Shown: in pieces, positions 5,962 through 11,353 of the stretch
Layout of the letters: each line of letters begins with the position of its first letter
Numbering within the stretch: the first letter of the stretch is position 1
DNA from: an uncultured Eubacteriales bacterium
Lineage (GTDB): Bacteria; Bacillota; Clostridia; Christensenellales; CAG-917
Assembly: GCA_900553825.1 (NCBI GenBank)
Contig: USEV01000016.1
Span: forward strand, 1-11,353
Direction: 5' to 3'
DNA length: 11,353 nucleotides
Translations under genes and position numbers: made by a program
Notes under the pieces: generated by a model
Told to the model about the DNA's origin: nothing
The model's input: the letters and a program-made list of their open reading frames with translations, nothing else
Databases searched by the model: none

Positions 5962-6010
5962 CGCCCGCTCTCCCCTCACCGCCTTTGAGAACAAATAGGA
6001 GGATATACAA

Positions 6011-7636
6011 ATGAAACTCGTCTACGACATTCACGACAAGCCGCCGTTCGGCAAACTGCTTGTCCTTGCGACTCAGCAGCTGCTCGCAATTCTCGCGGCG
6101 ACAATCGCGGTGCCGACCATCATCGGTCTGCCCGCGCAGATCCCCGCCGCAATCCTCGGCGCCGGCATCGGCACGATGGTCTACCTGCTCTTCACACGCT
6201 TCAAGAGCCCCGTCTTCCTCGGCAGCTCGTTCGCGTTCATCAATTCGCTCATCGGCGCGGCGGCGTTCGGGTATCTGGGCATCATCGTCGGCGCGATTTT
6301 CGCAGGCGTCGTGTATGTCGTCATAGCGGTGGTCATTCACTTCGCGGGCACGAAATGGGTGAGCAAGCTCATGCCTCCCGTCATCATCGGACCCACCGTC
6401 GCACTCATCGGTCTTTCCCTCGCGGGCAGCGCAATGGGCGACATCGTCAAGGCGAATGCCGACCCCGTCAACGGCGGATATAACCTCATCGCTCTTCTCT
6501 GCGGCCTCGTGACCTTCTTCACCGTCGTCGTGTGCTCCACCCAGAAGAAGAAAAAGTCCCTGAAGCTCATCCCCTTCATCATCGGCATCGGCGCCGGCTA
6601 TGCGCTGGCGGCAATCTTCTCCGCGTTCGGCTACGGCTTCGATGTGGACTATCTCAAGATAGTCAACTTCGATGTCATCGTCAACAACTTCGTCAATGCG
6701 GACGGCTCCTTCGTCGGCGTGACAGCATTCCTCAACTACCCCGACTTCGCGCTCATCGAAGGCATAAAGGAAATCATCAACGGCGAAGCCGCAATCGACG
6801 GCGCAACGCTGCTGAACGGACACGGTGTGGCGGAAGTCGCGCTGGCGTTCATCCCCGTCGCCCTCGTCGTGTTTGCCGAACACATCGCCGACCACAAGAA
6901 CCTGAGCTCCATCATCAACCGCGACCTCGTCGAGGGTGAACCCGGACTCAAGCGCACCCTGCTCGGCGACGGCGTCGGCTCCATCGCAGGCACCGTGTTC
7001 GGCATCTGCCCCAACACCACTTACGGCGAGTCCGTCGGTTGCGTCGCAATCACGGGCAACGCGTCCGTGCGCACCATCTTCGTGACGGCGTGCATGTGCA
7101 TCGTGCTCTCCTTCCTCTCCCCCGTCATGGCGCTTCTGCAGACCATACCTTCCGCAGTCATGGGCGGCGTGTGCCTCACCCTCTACGGCTTCATCGCGGT
7201 CAGCGGTCTCAAGATGTTCAAGGACATCGACCTCGGCGAGAACAAGAACCTCTTCGTCGTCAGCGCAATCCTCATCTCGGGTATCGGCGGGCTTGCGGTT
7301 CAGATTCCTTACGCCGTGGCGGACGACGGCTATGTCACCAAGTACATCACCATCACTTCCATCGCGACCGCGCTCATCCTCGGCATCGTGACCTATGCGG
7401 TGCTCAACAAGATCGAAAAGGGCAAGCTCGGTCAGGACCCCGACGGCAACGAGGAACCCGCAAGCGGCGACAGCCTGCCTGCGGCGGCAGTCGAAGCGAC
7501 GGTGCCCCTCGGTGCAGGGGCGGAGGACTATCTCCCCACCGAACAGCCCGAAGAAGGGACCCCCGTCGAGGACCTCGACGCCGTGGCGGCAAACGAAGCG
7601 GAAGCCGCGGAAGCCGCGGGAACCGAAAAGGAATGA
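6011..7636 (+). CDS. NCS2-family uracil permease (UraA/PyrP-like)
   Basis: This 541-aa polytopic membrane protein is a nucleobase:cation symporter-2 (NCS2) transporter, most likely importing uracil by proton symport, since upp follows at once. Family signatures are the N-terminal ATQQLLAILAATIAVPTIIG (~20-39) and GSSFAFI (~76-82). Two binding-site helices carry FAEHIADHKN (E290) and PNTTYGES (E340), matching the essential glutamates of E. coli UraA (E241, E290). The position of UraA H245 appears to be Asp here. A transported-base preference other than uracil (xanthine, for example) is less likely in this context. At 541 aa it is about 100 longer than UraA. The extra length is a long loop at ~218-277 and an acidic, Ala/Glu/Pro-rich tail from ~475 to the end that is surely not membrane. 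The start is fixed by AGGAGG (5998-6003) before ATG 6011. It is co-transcribed with upp, with an 11-bp gap. Confidence 0.9.
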   Translation: MKLVYDIHDKPPFGKLLVLATQQLLAILAATIAVPTIIGLPAQIPAAILGAGIGTMVYLLFTRFKSPVFLGSSFAFINSLIGAAAFGYLGIIVGAIFAGVVYVVIAVVIHFAGTKWVSKLMPPVIIGPTVALIGLSLAGSAMGDIVKANADPVNGGYNLIALLCGLVTFFTVVVCSTQKKKKSLKLIPFIIGIGAGYALAAIFSAFGYGFDVDYLKIVNFDVIVNNFVNADGSFVGVTAFLNYPDFALIEGIKEIINGEAAIDGATLLNGHGVAEVALAFIPVALVVFAEHIADHKNLSSIINRDLVEGEPGLKRTLLGDGVGSIAGTVFGICPNTTYGESVGCVAITGNASVRTIFVTACMCIVLSFLSPVMALLQTIPSAVMGGVCLTLYGFIAVSGLKMFKDIDLGENKNLFVVSAILISGIGGLAVQIPYAVADDGYVTKYITITSIATALILGIVTYAVLNKIEKGKLGQDPDGNEEPASGDSLPAAAVEATVPLGAGAEDYLPTEQPEEGTPVEDLDAVAANEAEAAEAAGTEKE

Positions 7637-7647
7637 GAGGCGTGTAT

Positions 7648-8286
7648 ATGGAAAACTTCCCCAATGTGACAATTCTCGACCATCCCCTCATCCGTCACAA
7701 GATAGCAATCCTGCGCGATGTGAACACGGGGATGAAGCAATTCCGTGAACTGGTGGAGGAAATCACCACGCTCATGGTGTACGAGAGCTTCAAGAATGTG
7801 CCGACGAAAAAGGTCATGGTGCAGACTCCCCTCGAGCTCACCGAACAGACCATGGTGGCGGACAACGCGGTCGCCGTCGTGCCCATCCTCCGTGCGGGGC
7901 TGGGCATGGTGAACGGGGTGCACTCCCTGTTCCCGACCGCGCGCGTCGGACACATCGGACTCTACCGCGACGAGGAGACCCTCGAGCCGCACGAGTACTA
8001 CTGCAAGCTCCCCGAGGGCATTGAAAACAGCGTCGCAATCCTGCTCGACCCCATGCTCGCAACGGGCGGCAGCGCGTCTGCCGCAATCGGCTTCCTCAAG
8101 GCGCGCGGATGCAAGCGCATCATGCTCATGAGCATCATAGCCGCTCCCGTCGGCGTCGAAACCGTGGCAAAGGCTCACCCCGATGTCGAGGTGTTCGTCT
8201 CCACTCTCGACCGTCAACTCAACGAGCACGGCTACATCCTGCCCGGCCTCGGTGACGCGGGCGACAGGCTCTTCGGCACGAAGTGA
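7648..8286 (+). CDS. upp: Uracil phosphoribosyltransferase
   Basis: Upp makes UMP from uracil and PRPP, the salvage step that traps imported uracil. The 212-aa product is close to the 208-209 aa of the E. coli and B. subtilis enzymes. It has the expected start (FPNVTILDHPLIRHKIAILR), a PILRAGLGM substrate loop (~79-87), the PRPP-binding DPMLATGGSA (134-143) and the uracil-site C-terminus GYILPGLGDAGDRLFGTK. An ATG at 7633 overlaps the permease stop. I prefer ATG 7648, because GAGAGG (7635-7640) lies 7 nt before it and the family N-terminus begins with the residues that follow. It is the second and last gene of the attenuated uracil operon and is closed by a strong terminator. Confidence 0.97.
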   Translation: MENFPNVTILDHPLIRHKIAILRDVNTGMKQFRELVEEITTLMVYESFKNVPTKKVMVQTPLELTEQTMVADNAVAVVPILRAGLGMVNGVHSLFPTARVGHIGLYRDEETLEPHEYYCKLPEGIENSVAILLDPMLATGGSASAAIGFLKARGCKRIMLMSIIAAPVGVETVAKAHPDVEVFVSTLDRQLNEHGYILPGLGDAGDRLFGTK

Positions 8287-8306
8287 CCCGCACAAGACAA
8301 AATCGA

Positions 8307-8335
8307 ACGCCCTGCAGTTGCAGGGCGTTTTTTTT
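8307..8335 (+). terminator. Intrinsic terminator of the uracil permease-upp operon
   Basis: ACGCCCTGCA (8307-8316) and TGCAGGGCGT (8319-8328) form a perfect 10-bp stem around a 2-nt centre and run into eight T residues (8328-8335). It begins 20 bp after the upp stop. The hairpin could also form in the converging minus-strand transcript, but without a good T-tract there. Confidence 0.95.
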
Positions 8336-8341
8336 GCGTAT

Positions 8342-8381
8342 GACCGATTTCGGTTGGCGTGTGCCTCTTTCGGCACGCGCC
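8342..8381 (-). other. Stem-loops after the SLC13-type permease gene
   Basis: Read on the minus strand, GGCGCGTGCC (8381-8372) pairs with GGCACACGCC (8365-8356) around a 6-nt loop, with one C-A mismatch. A smaller ACCGATTTCGGT-type palindrome follows (8354-8343). The first lies 11 bp after the permease stop codon. No T-tract follows, so it may be a 3'-end stabilising structure or an imperfect terminator. Confidence 0.45.
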
Positions 8382-8392
8382 TTCCTCGGGCG

Positions 8393-9670
8393 TCAGGCGT
8401 ACACCGCCCACAACAGCCCGTAGCCCACGAGCACGGCGATGAGCGTGAACGGCACGCTGATTTTCATGTACTGCAATGTCTTGACCTCGTAGCCCTCCTT
8501 GCGGAGTATGCCGGTTGCGGTGATGTTTGCCGAGGCGCCGATGGGGGTGAGGTTGCCGCCCAGCGTCGCGCCCGAGAGCAAACCGAGATAAAGCACCATG
8601 GCGGCACCCGAATCCATGCCCGTGCTTGCGGCAATCCCCGCTATGACGGGGAGCATGGTGGCGACATACGGGATGTTGTCGATGAATGCGGAGACGAGCA
8701 CGGACACCCACACCAGGAGCGAATAGAGCGCAAAGAGGTTGCCGCCGCTTGCGCGGACGAGGATGTCGGCTATGTCGTCGATGATGCCGACGGATTCCAG
8801 CCCGCCGATGATGAGGAAGATGCCCGTGAGCAGGAGCAGGGTCTTGAAGTCGATTTCCTTGAGCGTGTTCTTGAGCCCGGAGAAGTTCTTGCGGCGAATG
8901 ATGGTGTAGACGATGCCGACGACCATGAGCCCGAGGCAGATGATGCCGGGCGTGACATCGGGCTTGTCCTGAATGAACGACACGCCGATCAACAGCGCGA
9001 GCATGGCGATGAGCAGGAAGGTGGGGAAGAAGTCCGTGACCTCGGTGCGCTCGTTGTGCTCGATTTTGGCGGTATCCTTGCGGAATACGATGAGCAGATA
9101 CGCCGTGGCGGCGAGGGCGGCAATCTGGACGATCCAGAACATACCGAGCTTGCCGTCCATGACGAAGAAGTCGATGAATGTCATGCCCGTCTCGCTGCCC
9201 AGCATGATGGAAGTCGTGTCGCCGACGAGCGTCGCGGCGCCCTGCAGGTTGGAGGACACGGCGATGGCTATTATGCCCGGCACGGGAGAGACTTCGAGCT
9301 TCTTTGCGAGGCTCAGCATTATGGGGGCAATCATGAGCACGGTCGCGACATTGTCGACGAACGCGGAAACGAGCCCCGCAAACAGCGAGAGCGCGATTGT
9401 CGCCCATTTGATGTTGGGCATCTTGGAGATGAGAAGGTCCGCAAGAAGCGCGGGCATTTTCGACTCGATGAACAGCGCGACGATGCCCATGGTGCCCGCG
9501 ATTATCATGAGGACATTCCAGTCGATTGCGGTGGCGAAATCGCCCCAGGGAAGTATGCCGATGCACATGAAAAGGAAGCCCGTGAAAATGGCGATGTATG
9601 CCCTCCACTTCGGCAACGCCAGCAACAGAACATAGGTGACCAAGAACAAGACCAGTGCGGCGATTTTCAC
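8393..9670 (-). CDS. ArsB/NhaD-type SLC13 family permease
   Basis: This 425-aa integral membrane protein belongs to the Ion Transporter superfamily, close to ArsB/NhaD. It has two similar halves, each with a conserved hairpin: FVDNVAT (104-110) with SSNLQGAATLVGD (139-151), and FIDNIPYVATMLP (329-341) with GGNLTPIGASANI (371-383). The second copy keeps the GNxTPIGASAN pattern typical of this group. About 11-12 hydrophobic segments are visible. Members export arsenite or exchange Na+/H+, and related SLC13 proteins take up dicarboxylates or sulfate. The substrate cannot be read from this sequence, and no arsR, arsA or arsC is nearby. The frame is open 26 codons further upstream, but GTG 9670 is preceded by GGGGGAG (9682-9676) at 5 nt, and the first membrane helix begins right there. 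The upstream extension (Arg-rich) also overlaps the promoter. It diverges from another permease of the same superfamily. Confidence 0.88.
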   Translation of the reverse strand: MKIAALVLFLVTYVLLLALPKWRAYIAIFTGFLFMCIGILPWGDFATAIDWNVLMIIAGTMGIVALFIESKMPALLADLLISKMPNIKWATIALSLFAGLVSAFVDNVATVLMIAPIMLSLAKKLEVSPVPGIIAIAVSSNLQGAATLVGDTTSIMLGSETGMTFIDFFVMDGKLGMFWIVQIAALAATAYLLIVFRKDTAKIEHNERTEVTDFFPTFLLIAMLALLIGVSFIQDKPDVTPGIICLGLMVVGIVYTIIRRKNFSGLKNTLKEIDFKTLLLLTGIFLIIGGLESVGIIDDIADILVRASGGNLFALYSLLVWVSVLVSAFIDNIPYVATMLPVIAGIAASTGMDSGAAMVLYLGLLSGATLGGNLTPIGASANITATGILRKEGYEVKTLQYMKISVPFTLIAVLVGYGLLWAVYA

Positions 9671-9707
9671 TTGCTCTCCCCCTTCACGAGCGAAATTTGC
9701 GTGTTTA

Positions 9708-9746
9708 CCCGGTGTCGCCCGGGCGGTGCGGCGTCGCGGACCGCAC
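9708..9746 (-). other. Two stem-loops in the SLC13-type permease 5' leader
   Basis: The predicted transcript (+1 about 9747) would begin with GTGCGG (9746-9741) paired to CCGCAC (9731-9726), 9-nt loop, followed by CCCGG (9723-9719) paired to CCGGG (9712-9708), 6-nt loop. The Shine-Dalgarno at 9682-9676 remains unpaired. Hairpins this close to a 5' end often protect mRNA; regulation is not shown. Confidence 0.5.
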
Positions 9747-9753
9747 ACGGTTT

Positions 9754-9782
9754 ATTCTATTTTTACCTCCCCGCTTTGTCAA
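9754..9782 (-). promoter_or_regulatory. sigma-A promoter of the SLC13-type permease gene
   Basis: On the minus strand a perfect -35 TTGACA (9782-9777), a 17-bp spacer and -10 TAGAAT (9759-9754). The predicted +1 is about 9747, giving a leader of ~77 nt. Confidence 0.88.
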
Positions 9783-9813
9783 CATCAATCTGAAAAACGG
9801 GTGTAAGGGCGCA

Positions 9814-9839
9814 TATTTTTTACAATTTTTTTACATTTT
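9814..9839. repeat. T-rich tract with imperfect direct repeat TTTTTTACA
   Basis: TTTTTTACA at 9816-9824 is nearly repeated as TTTTTTTACA at 9826-9835 and followed by TTTT, in an otherwise GC-rich window. It lies 13 bp upstream of the -35 of the plus-strand permease promoter, roughly where an UP element or a regulator site would sit. Confidence 0.6.
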
Positions 9840-9851
9840 CGGCGGAAGTGG

Positions 9852-9880
9852 TTGATTTTGCCCCGTTTGTAGTGTATTAT
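9852..9880 (+). promoter_or_regulatory. sigma-A promoter of the ArsB-like permease gene
   Basis: -35 TTGATT (9852-9857), a 17-bp spacer and -10 TATTAT (9875-9880), with predicted +1 near 9887. The in-frame ATG at 9879 lies in the -10 itself and so cannot be the translation start. Confidence 0.78.
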
Positions 9881-9914
9881 GTGTCGTCCCAAAACATTAT
9901 GGAGGTGCGCGCGT

Positions 9915-11222
9915 ATGGCTCTTTCGATTTCAATGCTTGCCCTGTCGTGTCTGAGCGTCATGCTCGGGACCGCGTTCGGCGCAAAAGCGCACCTCGGAAA
10001 GTTCAGGATTCGCCTCTACTGGGTGGTGCCGTTCGTGTGCGCCGTCGTGCTTGTCGCGACAAACACCGTCCCCCTTTCTCAGGTGTCTGGCCAGTTCTTC
10101 GGCGACTCCGACATGAACCCCTTGAAGACACTCGCCATCTTCCTCTCCATGAGCGCAATGAGCGTCTACCTCGACAAGGTCGGCTTTTTCAAGTATCTCG
10201 CGACAAAGGTCATGAAGCACGCGGGCACCAGCCAGCTCAAGCTCTTCGTGCTGCTCTACCTCATAATCTCGCTAGTGACCATCTTCACCTCGAACAGCAC
10301 GATAGTCCTGACCTTCACTCCCTTCATCTGCTACTTCGCCAAAAACAGCAACATCAACCCCGTGCCCTATGTCTTCATGGAATATGTGGCGGCGAACACC
10401 TGGAGTATGTTCCTGATAATCGGCAACACCACCAATGTCTACATAGCCACCTACTTCGGCGTTGGATTCATGGACTATGTCGCAAAAATGGCACTGCCCA
10501 CGGTGTTTGCGGCGATAGTCTCCTTTTCGCTGTTGCTCCTCATCTTCCGCAAGGACCTCAGGGAACCCCTGCAGGCGAGCGAGCTGGAAATCAACATCCG
10601 CAACAAGCCCGCGCTCATCGTGGGCGTGGTCGGCATGGGAGTGTGCACCGCACTGCTCGTCATCTCGTCGTATGTCGGGCTGGAGATGTGGATTGTGTGC
10701 CTCGCCTCCGCGGGTGCGGTCATGCTCGGCGCGGTGATTTGCCTGCTCGCAAAAAGGCAGTCCCTGCACCCGCTCAAAAAGACGGCGATGCGCATGCCGT
10801 GGCACCTGGTGCCCTTTCTGCTCTCCATGTTCGTGGTGGTGCTGGGGCTCATGAACACGGGCGTGACGGAGGCAATCGCGTCCGTCTTCGACAACGCCGA
10901 TTCCCTCGTATCCTTCGGCGCGCTGTCGGCGGGCGCAAGCAACCTCATGAACAACCTGCCCATGAGCATGTTCTTCGTGGGCATACTCTCCTCCGTCTCG
11001 GAGGCAAACCTCATGCCCGCCGTGTTCGCAACGGTGATAGGCTCCAACATGGGCTCGCTGTTCACCCCCGTGGCGTCGATGTCGGCGATGATGTGGCTGT
11101 CCATCGTCAAGCACAAGAAGGTCAACTTCCGCTTCAAGGACTTTGTCAAGAAGGGCGTGTTCATCACCCTGCCCACCCTCTTTGCCGCGCTCGGCGGGCT
11201 TGTCCTCTCGCTGATGTTCTGA
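9915..11222 (+). CDS. ArsB-like permease, Ion Transporter superfamily
   Basis: This 435-aa integral membrane protein has about 11 hydrophobic segments. The first half carries TSNSTIVLTFTPF (125-137), then AANTWS (159-164) and IIGNTTNVY (168-176). The second half carries ASNLMNNLPMSMF (341-353) and GSNMGSLFTPVASMSAMMW (376-394). The SNLMNNLPM and GSNMGxxxTPxxSxxxxxW signatures are those of ArsB and related SLC13/citrate-type permeases. It is only distantly similar to the neighbouring minus-strand permease. Arsenite efflux is possible but unsupported: there is no arsenic regulator, reductase or ATPase gene. An anion or carboxylate substrate is equally possible. The start at 9915 is fixed by GGAGGTG (9901-9907) at 7 nt; the upstream in-frame ATG at 9879 lies inside the promoter. 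The gene is complete and ends 90 bp before adapter sequence begins, so any operon partner downstream is not visible. Confidence 0.85.
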   Translation: MALSISMLALSCLSVMLGTAFGAKAHLGKFRIRLYWVVPFVCAVVLVATNTVPLSQVSGQFFGDSDMNPLKTLAIFLSMSAMSVYLDKVGFFKYLATKVMKHAGTSQLKLFVLLYLIISLVTIFTSNSTIVLTFTPFICYFAKNSNINPVPYVFMEYVAANTWSMFLIIGNTTNVYIATYFGVGFMDYVAKMALPTVFAAIVSFSLLLLIFRKDLREPLQASELEINIRNKPALIVGVVGMGVCTALLVISSYVGLEMWIVCLASAGAVMLGAVICLLAKRQSLHPLKKTAMRMPWHLVPFLLSMFVVVLGLMNTGVTEAIASVFDNADSLVSFGALSAGASNLMNNLPMSMFFVGILSSVSEANLMPAVFATVIGSNMGSLFTPVASMSAMMWLSIVKHKKVNFRFKDFVKKGVFITLPTLFAALGGLVLSLMF

Positions 11223-11312
11223 GCCCCGCCCCGCACCCGCCGCCGCTTCCGCGCGGACGGAAACGGGGCACGGGAAACGCGCGAGCGAAACAAAACAAGA
11301 CAAAGCGGGACC
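11223..11312. other. Non-coding tail after the ArsB-like permease gene
   Basis: GC-rich sequence in which GCCCCG (from 11224) could pair with a CGGGGC near 11264. No T-tract follows, and no reading frame of interest is seen. It is the last genomic sequence before adapter. Confidence 0.5.
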
Positions 11313-11353
11313 CTGTCTCTTATACACATCTCCGAGCCCACGAGACGGAGAGG
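11313..11353. other. Illumina Nextera adapter (sequencing artefact)
   Basis: CTGTCTCTTATACACATCT at 11313-11331 is the Tn5 mosaic-end/Nextera adapter. It is followed at once by CCGAGCCCACGAGAC (11332-11346), the Nextera read-2 adapter arm. The final 7 bases occupy the index position. On the minus strand this creates the false peptide starts MYKRQ and MCIRDRV, familiar signs of adapter in predicted proteins. It is not part of the genome. Confidence 0.98.

Noticed and set aside
5814..6010. Known riboswitch or PyrR element in the uracil operon leader
   Set aside because: I could not match a conserved core of a purine, preQ1 or other riboswitch, nor the PyrR-binding loop; left as an unclassified attenuator.
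5768..7672. 634-codon open frame on the minus strand
   Set aside because: Antisense to the uracil permease. Highly Asp/Glu/Arg/His-rich without motifs; it crosses the operon promoter and leader.
8183..9793. 536-codon open frame on the plus strand
   Set aside because: Starts inside upp, passes through its terminator and runs antisense to the SLC13-type permease; no domain visible.
10272..11341. Minus-strand frames beginning MYKRQ and MCIRDRV
   Set aside because: Their starts are adapter sequence and the rest is antisense to the ArsB-like permease.
1..11353. CRISPR array, tRNA/rRNA genes, insertion sequences, defence genes
   Set aside because: No regularly spaced repeats, cloverleaf, transposase or defence-like domains were found on either strand.

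Overview
The window reads as chromosomal DNA of an endospore-forming, GC-rich Clostridia-type Firmicute, probably a gut metagenome contig. The evidence is a stage II sporulation phosphatase (SpoIIE) directly upstream of tilS, which matches the conserved spoIIE-tilS-hpt-ftsH neighbourhood of Firmicutes. Shine-Dalgarno sequences are strong AGGAGG types, sigma-A promoters have 17-bp spacers, and terminators are of the intrinsic hairpin/T-tract kind. A Christensenellales-like lineage is only a guess. The last ~41 bases (11313-11353) are Illumina Nextera adapter, so genomic sequence ends near 11312 and the right edge is an assembly end.

Layout. Minus strand, read right to left: a CofE-like ligase (4680-3496), spoIIE (3343-1013) and tilS (918 to the left edge, incomplete). 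Terminator-like hairpins separate all three. Divergent from the CofE-like gene is a PflX-type radical SAM gene (4834-5688, +). Next comes a uracil-salvage operon (+): a sigma-A promoter, a ~190-nt leader with a short leader ORF and an intrinsic terminator (apparent attenuator), an NCS2 uracil permease (6011-7636) and upp (7648-8286), closed by a strong terminator. Finally, two Ion Transporter superfamily permeases diverge from a shared 244-bp region: an ArsB/NhaD-SLC13 type (9670-8393, -) and a second ArsB-like one (9915-11222, +).

How genes work together. The permease brings in uracil and Upp converts it with PRPP to UMP, so the leader attenuator would set uptake and salvage jointly. SpoIIE dephosphorylates SpoIIAA to activate sigma-F in the forespore. 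TilS makes lysidine for tRNA-Ile(CAU). The CofE-like protein, the PflX-like protein and the two permeases have no certain substrate.

Most notable: tilS and the pflX-like gene both have a good promoter whose predicted +1 is exactly the A of the ATG, with no Shine-Dalgarno, so they look leaderless. For tilS the promoter is physically nested in the spoIIE terminator. spoIIE shows a related arrangement. The window holds otherwise ordinary core and transport genes; I see no defence, CRISPR or mobile system.
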